Assembly: GCA_030737875.1 (NCBI GenBank)
Contig: CM060909.1
Coordinates: 392,841,565 to 392,905,564, forward strand
Direction: 5' to 3'
DNA: 64,000 nt
DNA from: Allium sativum
Taxonomy: Eukaryota > Streptophyta > Magnoliopsida > Asparagales > Amaryllidaceae
A program made the translations under genes and the position numbers. Each line of letters opens with the position of its first letter. Position 1 is the stretch's first letter. Shown here in pieces: positions 13,801 to 24,640 of the stretch. The notes under the pieces are model-generated. The model saw only the letters and a list, made by a program, of their open reading frames with translations, was not told the origin of the DNA and searched no databases.

Positions 13801-14249
13801 TAATATAATTTAATGTTATGGTTCCAATGAAACTAATTTCGACAAAAACGAAGACTGTTTGCAAAATGGCTATTTTAAAGGCCTTTAATTTAATAACGAT
13901 TTCAATGCGACTATTTCAAAATTTGATTTGGCCATAACTTACAATTTACAATACGAAATCTAGATTTTCCTCTTTCATATGAAAATTATCATCAACAAGA
14001 TTATGACGTTTCTCGTTTCACAGAAATCCGACTTATATCGGACCCTGTATATCCAATTGAAGTTCAAAACCCAATATTACGAACTGCTACGCCATTTCGA
14101 GCTTGATTTATATATATAAATAAATATAACATTCAAACTTTGTTTTAATCAGCGAATTAAATATTTAAAATCCATTTATATTCCAAATATAATACTTAAA
14201 ATAATAATTTAAATAAAATATTTGACTACAAAAAATACGGGACGTTACA
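7876..14249 (-). repeat. Element B 5' LTR (complete, 6374 bp)
   Basis: It is bounded by TG...CA (TGTAACGACC to GACGTTACA on plus) with the PBS just outside its left end. It contains a TATA box (13196-13207), a GC-rich leader (about 12540-13060) and, towards its 3' end, blocks shared with C (8560-8950 matches 16545-16950) and with A and E. The ORFs listed by translation on either strand in 12700-13300 have no recognisable product and are disrupted relative to the other copy. Confidence 0.9.
12701..12916 (-). pseudogene. Truncated copy of the B LTR ORF (71 codons)
   Basis: Same frame as 4790-5281, with substitutions, ending early at a TAA where the other copy has CAA. It shows that the reading frame is not maintained between the two LTRs of one element. 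Confidence 0.35.
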
Positions 14250-14254
14250 GGGTA
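14250..14254. repeat. Candidate right TSD (GGGTA) of element B
   Basis: These five bases immediately follow the terminal CA of the B LTR. The left partner lies beyond the window. Confidence 0.45.
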
Positions 14255-15902
14255 GTAACATATTTGAACACAAACAACAGAACTTGTATTTCATTACAAA
14301 ATTTTTACATTAGAATTACAAGGAAACAGAGTATACCATAGGCTCAGCGGAATAAGTATGTTCCAAAACCTAACTCTTAGCTCCAAATTTGAAAACAGCT
14401 CGTAAACTAACCTGCAAACTAAACTACTAGCTACCCGTACAAAAATATGGGCACTCAGAGTTTAGGTGTGGAAAACAATAAACTCCAGGTCAGTCGTGGG
14501 ACTGGTGTGAGAACTCAAAACAGTTTTTATATACATAAGGTTTATTTTAAAGTTGGGAGTTTCACCAGACCACGCCGCTATCGCGGAACGGGTTTAGTCC
14601 ATGTGAATACCCGTGCATAAAAATTCGCAATGACTTTGGAAAAATGAATCTACCATAAGCTTGTCTCATATCACACAATGCAAGCGCACACCAAATGGGC
14701 GAGTTTTATCTTATGATAACCAAAAATGCTTTCATACGTGAAAATCCTCTTTCAATACTATTATTAGTGCATAGTGCTTAAAACCATTTCACAAATAAAT
14801 ATATTAATCTTAGCAAGCATAGTGACTATGCCCACATATATAGTTTATAAACAAATCGAATGGCTCGTATTAGTTATTTGGTTTTCCAACATGATGGCTC
14901 TTGGCACGAAAGATCAATCAAGGACACGAAGCTAAGTATCTCCCGGTTAACATCCAGACAATGGACACTGAATACATAGCGCAAAAGTATATATCCCGGA
15001 TAACATCCAGACATCGGGCACCATATATACTTTATTCCCTTAGGTTTTGAAAATGGATCCATTCGCCGAAGCTTTCGAGTTTCAATAGAGTTTATGTATA
15101 TAACCTAACCGCCAGTTTACCATCATTCTGGGGTGTGAGGTTCGTCGATGTTACGATATACACAAAGCTATGCTTCAATAAGCCATGTTTTGATCGTCAT
15201 TAGCTCAATCGTAGTTGAGTATGCCACTTCGTCAATTTACAACATGTCACTGATTTCTATCAATACATAACCTCTAAGCCCATATGTCTTAGAGATGAGA
15301 ATAAATTTATTGCCACAAATTCGATATGTATTAACATAAATCAGTGCTATGCAGTTCATTACAATGTCAGACACACAATCCATACAATCCCGATCTGGGT
15401 CTGAACGGAACAACAATCCGAAAATATCCAAATATATTTCAGATCTCATGCCACTTATAACCTCGTATTGGGTGATCGTCCCAACCGAGACATCGGCAAT
15501 CAATCCAAACAATTCGAAGATCATCGGTCTTCGCTTATCGATTTCCAAGTCTTCGATTATTTATACCGTCGTATTATTACTTGGAATGGTTTTCGAACAT
15601 CTATTCGATCCCGGTCTTTCCAAGTAATAAGCGCATTTAAAACGATAGTTAGGGATTACGTAGGTTTTCGATTCGAATCTCTGTCCAAACCGTTACTAAT
15701 TTATTTACAAAACAAAGTTGGATTCATTCAAACTTCCTAAAACCCCTCACCATGTTAACTCTTCTTTTCGATCCAATACTCAAATTTTCCAACCTTATAT
15801 TTCAATGGCAGTTCTTTATTCGTCGTTATCATTCTATATTTCTTCTTAATTTACAAAGCTTAATTCGGATTTAAGTTTCGATTCACGATAATTCAACAAA
15901 TT

Positions 15903-15907
15903 TTGAT
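15903..15907. repeat. Left TSD of element C (TTGAT)
   Basis: TTGAT directly precedes TGTAACGACC at 15908 and is repeated exactly at 49938-49942 after the right LTR. Confidence 0.93.
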
Positions 15908-16718
15908 TGTAACGACCCGGAAAATGGCGACCTTGGTTATCCGATATACAACACATATCGAACATCCAAGGATCGAAAATAACCGAATGGTTAATGAAAG
16001 AAAACAGAGGGTGAGAATAGATAAGGTAGATACTTAGAATAGAAGAAGAAGAAGAACATCATCATTAGAGTAAACACGAATCTCACAGCATAACGAATTA
16101 AATATAACATAACTTTTGAAATACAAACAGTATATGTATACAATAACATTGCAGAGTACAACACTTACAGCACAGCGGAAATAAACAATAGCTATAATAT
16201 CCTGAAGCCTCCTGCTCCAAGCTCTCCAAGTGTATCTGTAAAATCCCGACTGCTTGACTGCCCGTACAAATTTAGGCACCCAAGAGTTTAGGGAAAACAA
16301 AACAAAATAAACTCCGGGTCAGTCATGGGACTGGTGTGAGTAAAACAGTTTAAAACAGTTTGAACAAGTAAACGATATCTCATAAGACCATGCCGCATAA
16401 CGGAACGGGTTTTTCCCTTATGAAAATCCAAAATATCTTTATATCAAAAACCTTTTGATATTATGATAATGTCTATCAACCACAATATAATAATCATCTA
16501 GCAGAAACGCTTTCATCTCACGTTCTGCATATATAGTATACAATCAAAACCGCAAGCACGTATTGGGTAATGAATTTCCAACTATGACAAGGTATGGAAC
16601 CACCTTTCGCTAGTGTACCTCTAGAGAGGAATACACTGGGTTCAACAAGAACATCTTGCAACCCGGCCACACATGACTGACCACTCATTTCGCTTGAGTG
16701 TATCGAATGTATATCACC

Positions 16719-16741
16719 AACGGTTGGGATCACCAACCGTT
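16719..16741. repeat. Perfect 9-bp stem, 5-nt loop hairpin in C LTR
   Basis: AACGGTTGG, loop GATCA, then CCAACCGTT. The equivalent sites in the other C LTR (about 36614-36636) and in B (about 8722-8745) are imperfect versions. The function is unknown. Confidence 0.6.
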
Positions 16742-17639
16742 TCCCGAATGGGATAGCATCAACAATAGATTTTTAGAAGTAAATGAAACTCTAGATCAGG
16801 CGATTATACACCCTAATAGGTGCGGCCTACATAGCCATGTTGCCTACCCGATTTCTGTCATTTCCCGGTTGTGAGGCTAGAAGCTACGCTTATCTCTGAC
16901 AGATCACACGTTTATTCACTTTGAATGCCACATCGTCATACCCGCCAAATCACAAGTTGATTTCCCCAAAAATACACGAGTATACAGTTAAGAGAAATGA
17001 ATTCCTCCGCCACCAAACATAAATACGTTTGAAGAGATCAACTTACGCGATCTATTAAATATACTCTGTCAGACTTCTTCCATACAGGTCGTCCTGGGAC
17101 TGGACAAACCGAAGGCACTATTCAGTACATCCATCTTAGGCAATCTTTACCTAAGATTTATACAACAGCCCCTTCACTTCACTCCGTCTTCAATATATTC
17201 AGCGTACTTGATTCGCAACGCTTATGCCAATACGAAGTGGTTCTTCGGATAATAATCCAACCGGTCTCCCCATATTAACAACGTTAAAATGGTCAAAACT
17301 TTGATAGTCGGTGATTTAACTATCAAATGAAAACATGTCTGTGTACACACAGCGATCTTATTTCCAAATGGAATTATCGATCCAATCATCAACCATATAT
17401 ATATATCCTCATTTTCTATGTTTAGAAAATATACATTATTAACGCTGGAAAACATTTCCATGGCTAAATTACATATCCCTATTCTTCCACATCTATCAGA
17501 CTCTAACTATAAACTAACAAGAGAACAACTTCCTAAGTGTAAACCGCGAAGGCCGAAACCAACATCAAATCGATACTCAGGAAACCATTCAACTTATTAA
17601 TCTCTAGTCAGTTTCTAATTTTTGTTTAACTCCATTTCT

Positions 17640-18190
17640 TAATTTCTATGTTCGATTAACTCCTTTTGAATAACTATGTTCAATTGACTCCTTTCGAATA
17701 ACTATATTCGATTTAACTCCATTCGCTTAACTCTAGATCGTAGCGATCACAATGGTTACGCCTGATTCTCTCAGGAAACATCCGTCCACCGTAGGCTATC
17801 TGCAGCCCTGCGAATTACACTAGCAGTCGTGCTAAATGGTAACTTATCCTAAATAACTATGTATGGTTAACTCCTTTTGATAAACTACGTTTGATTAACT
17901 CCTTTTGATAAACTACGTTTGATTAACTCCTTTTGATAAACTACATTTGATTAACTCCTTTTTATCTCGTCAATTTCCTTTTATAATCCTATTTAGTTTC
18001 CAACTAAATATTCCTTTAATAATTCTATTTATTTACTAAATAAATATTCCTTTATTCTATTTATTTCCTAAATAAATATTCCTTTATAAATTCTATTTAT
18101 TTCCTAAATAAATATTCCTCTTTATAAAATCCTATTTATTTCCTAAATAAATATTCCTCTTTATAAAATCCTATGATTTTAAAAATACTT
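17640..18190. repeat. Short tandem repeats in C LTR
   Basis: Two adjacent arrays. The first is a run of degenerate units of about 27 bp containing TTAACTCCTTTTGATAAACT (to about 17960). The second has units of about 36 bp containing ATTTCCTAAATAAATATTCC (about 17990-18180). Equivalent arrays in the right C LTR are at about 37540-38070. Confidence 0.8.
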
Positions 18191-19220
18191 TATTTTCAAA
18201 ATATTTCCATTTATAAAATCGGTTGATTTTATAAAATTCCTTTATTTCAATATACATTGAAATATTTCACTTTACATCCCAGGGTTTCTTATGATATTAA
18301 AAATATCGAATAACAATGATCAATATCATTTAAACACACATAACCATCAACAGATTATATATCACATCATATATCACAATATATGAAACAAAACAATATT
18401 TAAATATTGAGGAACCCAGTTGGGTCCCTCCAACCCGTTTCCCTGCATCACAGATGTTAATCAACATGATAACATCGATTTCATTTCGATATGAAATATT
18501 CTGATAAACAGAATCAATATTTGATTAACGATTTATATAAATGTCGTTATCTATAATTTCAACCAACAAAGAAGCAATTCAACCAAACAGTTAACACACA
18601 GCAATCAGTCATCATTTATCAATTCTAAATACACGTTATAAAAATAGAACTGTTCAGAGTTGGTGAGTTTTACTCACGTTGGACGGTTATCATTAAAAAT
18701 GATTAACTATCTTTGATTCAGACGGACAATTTATTTCACTATAAATTGTAGAGAGCTCCAATCCACTTCAAACTAGTTCCATTATGGAGTGCTTGTCCAT
18801 ACGTCCTATCCGATCCAACCGTTCGAAATTCTGATCATATATGACCACGTTTTCGTTATTATAAGTTGAATACAATTTAAATTGAAATTAAACTAAATTT
18901 TCCTTTATATTTTCTTTTTGGGCTTTACCTCACACCTCGGCCCACTCAAACTTCAAAAGCCCACTGACCCGTATTACTCTTCTTCTTCCTGCCAACACAG
19001 ACCGCTCCTCCCAATTACCACAGCCATTGTCGATCCTTCCTTTCAATCCATCTCTTCACATACTCCATTAATCCAAAAAGGAACACCACCACAACCCTCC
19101 TCTTTCAGTCCTCTTTCACCCAGCACCCACTTTGTTAAACTTGCACCACCCTACACACATCTGAACTGATGACCTCCTCCGACGCCGATCTCAGTCCTCT
19201 CACAATAAAGTCGATGATGT

Positions 19221-19469
19221 TCATGGCATCACCCTCCACGAAACATAACCCGTCTTCTGTATCTTCATTTTCCACATCAAAAGGAGCCGCAAGTATTCAT
19301 TTTCATAGGCCATTACTGTGTCCACGTGGTACTCCATTTCCCCATAAATCAACAAATAAACATCACCAATCTTCATCCTTCCATGAATCCCATCCACCTG
19401 GCACCCCAAGTCATTTCCGCAACCATACTTCACCAAAACTCCACACAGTCCATCCCTTTTCTTCTCCAT
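19221..19469 (-). CDS. 82-codon ORF in the C LTR leader, unknown
   Basis: This minus-strand ORF lies downstream of the TATA box at 19653-19661. The protein has a Gly/Cys segment (VKYGCGNDLGCQVDG) and no domain I recognise. The right LTR has the same frame at 48521-48736 with an internal start (71 codons) and several substitutions. Its position resembles the leader ORF of B. It could be a chance ORF. Confidence 0.25.
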   Translation of the reverse strand: MEKKRDGLCGVLVKYGCGNDLGCQVDGIHGRMKIGDVYLLIYGEMEYHVDTVMAYENEYLRLLLMWKMKIQKTGYVSWRVMP

Positions 19470-19652
19470 ACTAATTCACGTTACCACCCCACGCATACTC
19501 CCTATTCCCTACAAACTATACGCATCATGTATGCCTCACTGGCCCAAGAAAAGGATCAGCACCCTCACTCACGAAAATGTTTAAGGAATAAACTGTAGGC
19601 GGCGCTTTCATTGACCGTGACGAAAAAGATTAGGTTAGAGAGGTGTGTAGTG

Positions 19653-19661
19653 TATTTATAG
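19653..19661 (-). promoter_or_regulatory. TATA box of C 3' LTR
   Basis: The minus strand reads CTATAAATA, about 0.98 kb from the LTR 5' end. The right LTR has ATATAAATA at the same place (about 48953-48961). A GC-rich leader follows. Confidence 0.6.
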
Positions 19662-20637
19662 CTTGTTATTTTAGTTTGTATGTATTACAGTCTTCCATGT
19701 TCTGCTGAGAATAAAGAAGTGGGAGTGAGAAAAGAGGAGTGCGTGGATCATGCAGCACCAAGGAAGGGAGACCGTGAGTAAGAAACACCATTATATGATA
19801 TAAAGGATCCGCCACACTCGTTAATTAAACTTTACGAATGTAAGGACTGCTGTCGACATAAATAAAAATATTATTGAGATGAGCAAGATGCCACGATCCC
19901 AAAAATATAATAATACCGGTAGATTAACTCATATTTTTAAACCTCAAAATGTTGATTTCAGGGTGCGAAATACTTCAAATAAAAAGTCGCTTATTAAATT
20001 AATTAAAAATTATAGTAAAATTCTAAAAATTAAATTATCGTTATGTCTCAAAAGAACCTTGTCTAAATTCAAACCCGATATTCAAATATATTGAAAACCC
20101 TTTTATAACGTAAATAAAGCGTTGCAAATTATAAAGGAATACCTCAGCGACTTTTCTAAAATTTGATTTGGACGTAAATCAAAATCTACCCGACAAAATC
20201 CAGATTTTTCTCTTCCATTAGAAAAATATACTCCACCAACTCCACACATTTCTTGTTTCACAGAAATCCGATTTAAAACGAACCTTGTACATTCAGTTGA
20301 AGTTCGAATCGCCAATTTACGAACTACATCGCCATTTCGAGCTCGTTTTTAATTATATTTATAATATAATTTATACGTTCAACCATTGTTAATTAAATAT
20401 ATTCGTTATCGTAAATCAAATTTTAAACTGAATTATATACATTTTGAATTTTCCAATTCACACCATATCGCCATTCCAGCCAATTCTGATTATTTCAGAA
20501 TTAAATATATTATTTAATTATTATATAAATTAAATATTCCTTATTATTTAATTCAACGACCATTTTATTCTCTAAATCACCTTTTAAATAATTAAATAAA
20601 TTAATTATTATATCGCTGAAAAATGCGGGTCATTACA

Positions 20638-20651
20638 TTCTTCCCCACTTA
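20638..20651 (-). promoter_or_regulatory. Polypurine tract of element C
   Basis: The minus strand reads TAAGTGGGGAAGAA immediately before the LTR start TGTAATGACCC. Confidence 0.88.
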
Positions 20652-20817
20652 AAATAATTTCGTCCTCGAAATTGTTAAGGTAGGAAACAAACCCTATCGA
20701 CTGGTTAGAACTTATTTGTTCACTTCTTGAATTCAGTTTCAACTGAACCAATTTAATTTCAATTAAATATTTAAATAATTCTAATCAACGAAAATTTTCA
20801 AAAATCCAGAAAATTTT

Positions 20818-20876
20818 CTAACACCTTAACTTTTCGAAAAATTTCGCAAGCATCTCCTTTGTACGGCTCAATCGGC
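20818..20876 (-). pseudogene. Conserved C-terminal peptide remnant before the PPT (C)
   Basis: The minus-strand frame reads RLSRTKEMLAKFFEKLRC and then TAG. It matches the corresponding peptides in A and B. I infer a fossil of the pol C-terminus of the autonomous ancestor. Confidence 0.4.
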
Positions 20877-21329
20877 ACAACCACAACTCGCCTCTCTGGG
20901 CCATCTCCAACCCAAAAGAAAATCAAATAGCCAAGCGGCTTGCCAATTCGGCTCATAAATCTCATGCTTATACAAAATATAACTTGTACCTTTTTGTCGG
21001 GCATATCAACTCTATCGCTTTCACCTGTTATCAATTCAACATATACCAGTGTTATCCCCATCAAACTCCAATCTATTTTTATCCACACATCCAATCATTC
21101 GCCTTATACCTAAGTTGAATTTCATTTCAAACCAAGGTTCCGTTCTCGATTTCAAACTCTAACTTACCAATCCAAAATCATTTCAGATTTCTATATCGCA
21201 ATCCAATTCATTCGATATTTCTATTTCAATTCAGTTTCAGTTACCACTTAATTGGCTTTAATTCAATTTCTGTTTACTTTCACAAATTTCAATTCAAATT
21301 TGGTTTTAATTTAAACAGTCTATTCCTGG

Positions 21330-21334
21330 GGAAT
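21330..21334. repeat. Left TSD of element A (GGAAT)
   Basis: GGAAT precedes the LTR start TGTAACAACCCG and is repeated exactly at 34992-34996 after the terminal TTTACA. Confidence 0.96.
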
Positions 21335-22129
21335 TGTAACAACCCGAAAATCTGGGCCAGTTTAAAATTTTTATTTTGGCAATTTTATCGAATTTTGATT
21401 ATTTAAAATGAATTATTTTAAATAATATCGACGAGAAATTTATTTTGAATAGAATTCGAACGTATATATTATACGCGTCGTCGTTAGAATATAAATATTT
21501 ATATATAATTATAAATAGAATTAAAAATGGCGCGGTAGTTCGATAATTCGATTTCAAACTTCAATTGAATGTACCGGGTGCAAAACAATCCGGATTTTTG
21601 TGAAACCAAAACATTAGGATCTAATTGATGATATCTTTCCAACGATTCAGAAAAATCAAGATTTCATCTTAGAAAGGATAAGATATGTCCAGTTGAAAAT
21701 TCAGAATAGTCGCTGCGGAATTTATATATATTTTATATAATATATAGCCCTTAAAAATAGTCATTTTGCAAACGAGCTCGGATTTCGACGAAACCACTTT
21801 TGTTGGGTCCGTGATGTTAAATTATTGCTAGGTTTCAAATTTCATAATTTTTCGAATCAATATGTGAGCGTGGCAAAGGGAAACGCGTTTGACCAGTTTC
21901 AGTTGATTTTAATCGACTGGAAATTGGTCATTTTTCCAACGGTCTCAGAATTCGATGAAACTAGTTTTGTTAGGACCGTATCGTCAATACGAAGCTAGAA
22001 AATATTTTTCTGGAATTTTTCTAGTTAGTATATGACCCTGGTAATTTGAAATGTACGTTCAAAATTCAATATAATGATTTAAATGTAAATTAAACGGAAA
22101 CTGATTCAAACAGTCGAATCAGCTTGCGA

Positions 22130-22136
22130 TATATAT
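22130..22136 (+). promoter_or_regulatory. TATA-like motif of A 5' LTR
   Basis: TATATAT, about 0.8 kb into the LTR and 150 bp before the GC-rich leader, as in B and C. The 3' LTR copy is at 29425-29431. Confidence 0.45.
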
Positions 22137-22635
22137 CCCATTGTGTTCAGAATTGGGGTAATACGCTATGGACGACAGGCGGTGGGCCTCGTTTCGAGGT
22201 CGTGAGTAAAAGTCAACCCGTTTGCAAATTTAAATAATAAAATAAAGAAAAAAAAATAATTTTTAATTTCCCTTTCCCCCCTTTATCTTCTGCTTGGCCC
22301 CCCCCGTTCACTTTTATTTCAATAAACAAAAAAAAAAAAAAAAAAAGAAGAAGAAGAAAGCAGCAGAGGAAGCCGCCGCCCCTCTTACCCTCGACGCCGA
22401 CGAAACCCGAAGCCGCCGCCCACCTCGAAAGCATCGCGAGCCCCCCCTTGAAGTCAACGCCTCCTCCGATTCGTCATTCGAAGCCGCTCCCCGTTCGAAC
22501 CCCCACTGAAGCCGCAACCCCTCGAAGCACCTCCACGCAGCCACCATCGTTCGAACTCCGAGCGCCGCCACCGCTTTTCTCCGTTCGAACCTTCGAGAAG
22601 CCTCCGACGAACTGAAGGACCCCCCCGATTTTTCT

Positions 22636-22641
22636 GTAAGT
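22636..22641 (+). promoter_or_regulatory. Candidate 5' splice site at end of GC-rich leader
   Basis: The GC-rich leader ends abruptly at TTTTTCTGTAAGTCG and is followed by T-rich, AT-rich sequence, as at a plant exon-intron boundary. The 3' LTR copy is at 29941. No transcript data are available, so this is a prediction from the motif and the base-composition step. Confidence 0.35.
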
Positions 22642-22753
22642 CGTTTTATTTTATTTTTAGTTGTTATTTTGTTAAATAATAAAAACTGAAAATGTTTAAA
22701 AGTAAAGTTAAAACTGATTTTATAAAAAGGTTAAACTGATTTTAAAATGAATT

Positions 22754-22891
22754 AAAACCTAAAAGATTTGATTTTTAAAACCTAAAAGATTTGATTTTTA
22801 AAACCTAAAAGATTTGATTTTTAAAACCTAAAAGATTTGATTTTTAAAACCTAAAAGATTTGATTTTTAAAACCTAAAAGATTTGATTTTT
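22754..22891 (+). repeat. 23-bp tandem array, 6 units (A 5' LTR)
   Basis: The unit is AAAACCTAAAAGATTTG followed by ATTTTT. There are six near-identical copies here and ten in the 3' LTR (30059-30288), which accounts for about 92 bp of the LTR length difference. Confidence 0.95.
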
Positions 22892-23040
22892 TTTAAAATG
22901 ATTAGAGAATAAAGATAGGATTTTTATCTAAGAAAAAGTTCATATTTTTGTTTAGAAAAGGTTCATATGTTTGTTTAGGAAAAGATCGTATTTTGTTTAG
23001 AAAAAGATCGTAGTTTTGATTTAGGAAAAAATTAGATTTT

Positions 23041-23305
23041 TGAAATAAAAATTCGATTTTTATATATTGAACTTTGAAATAAAAATTCGATTTTTATATA
23101 TTGAATAGCGAACTAAAAATTCGATCTTTATATATTGAGAAGTGAAATAAAAATTCGATTTTTATATATTGAACTTTGAAATGGAAATTCGATTTTTATA
23201 TATTGAACTTTGAAATGAAAATTCGATTTTTATATATTGAACTTTGAAATGGAAATTCGATTTTTATATATTGAATAACGAAGTCAAAATTCGATTTTTA
23301 TATAT
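23041..23305 (+). repeat. 34-bp tandem array (A 5' LTR)
   Basis: About eight units containing AAATTCGATTTTTATATATT with variable joining sequence (GAACTTTGAAAT and variants). The copy in the 3' LTR is at about 30438-30703, with the same unit number. Confidence 0.88.
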
Positions 23306-24295
23306 GTAGTGGCTACGGGCGACGAAGCTGACGAAGATTCGAAAAAGAAGTGCCGTGGAGCTAGGATAGCTATAAGGTGAGAATTTCTCACCTTTCAATT
23401 TATTTTTCTAGTTATACGTATATATACTAGGATGCAGACGGTGCTTATTAGAAGCACCCGACACCCGTCCACAAACCATGGACTTGTTTGATTGGTTGTG
23501 TAGTTGGTTAGATTATTTGATTTGGATTGGATTGTTTTGGTGAAATGAATTGATATGATTGATGTGTGAATGGCGTGGGCCTTCACTAGACCGGGGATAA
23601 GGCTAGGCCTTGTCCCGTTTCTAGTATCGTGCCGTTATGCCGCCGAAATTTTCTAAAATAAGTTAGAAAAATAAAAATAGCATTTTATTTAACGAATGAA
23701 CTGAATAGAAATTCATATGTTAAAATAAAATGTGTTATCGTTAAAAATATAATTTTTAACGTGAATGTGAATAAATAAATATTCATTTACAAACCAGACG
23801 GTTTGTTTATGTACACCTATTTGAATGACGTTGATTGGGTCGATAAATTTTACACATCGCCTAACTGCACAAATAAAATATGTGTTTGATTGTTTGAAAC
23901 CCCACACGGGTGTTAGGATGAAATTTTGAAGTTCACTCATCCTGATTGATTAAATATGTCGATCGATTGATTGACAAGCTGCTATAAGCGTTAAATGTCT
24001 ATATTGGATGCTTATACAGTGTAGTGCACTTTGGTTGATGGTTGATTATTCATCGTTGTTGATATATACATGTGTTGTAGAAAATCCATATAATTAACAT
24101 TATATGGTAATTGATTGGGCCTCATTCCAGTTTCGAAAAAAAAAGAAATATTTGAAATAGAAATATTTGAAATAGAAATATTTGAAATAGAATATTTGAA
24201 AATAGAAATATGTGAAGCCGTGAGGATTAGATTGACGCCATTTTGACGTGAACGATATTTATATCGATTTTATTCATTTTAAAATGAATATTGAA

Positions 24296-24640
24296 AAGCG
24301 ATTTCGAAATGAATTGAATTGAAAACGAATTCGAAATGAATTGAATTGAAAACGATTTCGAAATGAATTGAATTGAAAACGAATTCGAAATGAATTGAAT
24401 TGAAAACGAATTCGAAATGAATTGAATTGAAAACGATTTCGAAATGAATTGAATTGAAAACGAATTCGAAATGAATTGAATTGAAAACGATTTCGAAATG
24501 AATTGAATTGAAAACGAGTTCGAAATGAATTGAATTGAAAACGAATTCGAAATGAATTGAATTGAAAACGAATTCGAAATGAATTGAATTGAAAACGATT
24601 TCGAAATGAATTGAATTGAAAACGATTTCGAATTGAATTG
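24296..24640 (+). repeat. 27-bp tandem array, about a dozen units (A 5' LTR)
   Basis: The unit contains GAAATGAATTGAATTGAAAA followed by CGAATTC or CGATTTC. The GAATTC and GATTTC variants alternate irregularly. The equivalent array in the 3' LTR is at about 31693-32034. Contiguous units without spacers exclude a CRISPR array. Confidence 0.93.

Larger units (their letters stand above)
1455..14249 (-). mobile_element. Element B: giant-LTR, non-autonomous LTR retrotransposon
   Basis: Two long direct repeats (1455-6655 and 9087-14249, a few percent diverged) are the LTRs of a minus-strand element. The right LTR is complete at 7876-14249 (6374 bp), starts TGTAACGACC and ends GACGTTACA on the plus strand. 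The left LTR is cut at 1455 by the A-related insertion. The 1220-bp interior (6656-7875) has a polypurine tract next to the left LTR and a tRNA-Met PBS next to the right LTR, but no gag or pol ORF. The ends and the sequence by the polypurine tract resemble plant Ty3/gypsy Tekay-like elements. The candidate right TSD is GGGTA (14250-14254); its partner is off the window. Confidence 0.88.
14250..15907 (-). mobile_element. Element E LTR, left segment (interrupted by B and C)
   Basis: On the minus strand this carries the LTR 3'-end modules seen in A: the block with CTCACACCAGTC and GACTGACCTGGAGTTTATTG, then the CTAAACTCTG block (14400-14530). It is cut on the left by B and on the right by C (TSD TTGAT at 15903-15907), and resumes at 49943. 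It has an imperfect direct repeat (14937-14976 and 14992-15030) sharing AACATCCAGACA. The small ORFs (for example 15237-15548 and 15349-15627) overlap antisense and are not credible genes. Confidence 0.75.
15908..20637 (-). repeat. Element C 3' LTR (4730 bp, intact)
   Basis: TG...CA boundaries, with the PPT outside the right end. The minus-strand order is U3 of about 1 kb, TATA box (19653-19661), GC-rich leader (about 18920-19600), short-repeat region (17640-18190), then conserved 3'-end modules (16260-16950). The proline/serine-rich ORFs on the plus strand (18918-19598) are antisense to the presumed transcript. Confidence 0.92.
20638..21334 (-). mobile_element. Element C internal region, left segment
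   Basis: The polypurine tract (minus strand TAAGTGGGGAAGAA, 20638-20651) and TTTCGAGGACGAAATT adjoin the LTR. Further in there is a pol-tail-like frame and AT-rich sequence with no intact ORF. The 98-codon minus ORF at 20798-21094 overlaps the fossil tail in another frame and is unlikely to be real. The segment is interrupted at 21335 by element A and continues at 34997. Confidence 0.8.

Noticed and set aside
18918..19598. Pro/Ser/His-rich plus-strand ORFs in C LTR
   Set aside because: Antisense to the element's own direction and explained by the composition of the leader; no conserved domain.
20798..21094. 98-codon minus-strand ORF in C interior
   Set aside because: It overlaps in another frame the short peptide conserved with A and B; no domain is recognised and it is interrupted by the A insertion.
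22294..22571. Lys/Ala-rich and antisense ORFs in the A GC-rich leader
   Set aside because: A-run and C-run length differences put the two LTR copies in different frames, so no coding constraint is visible.
24296..24640. CRISPR-like regular repeat
   Set aside because: Units are contiguous with no unique spacers, in a plant LTR; a simple tandem array.
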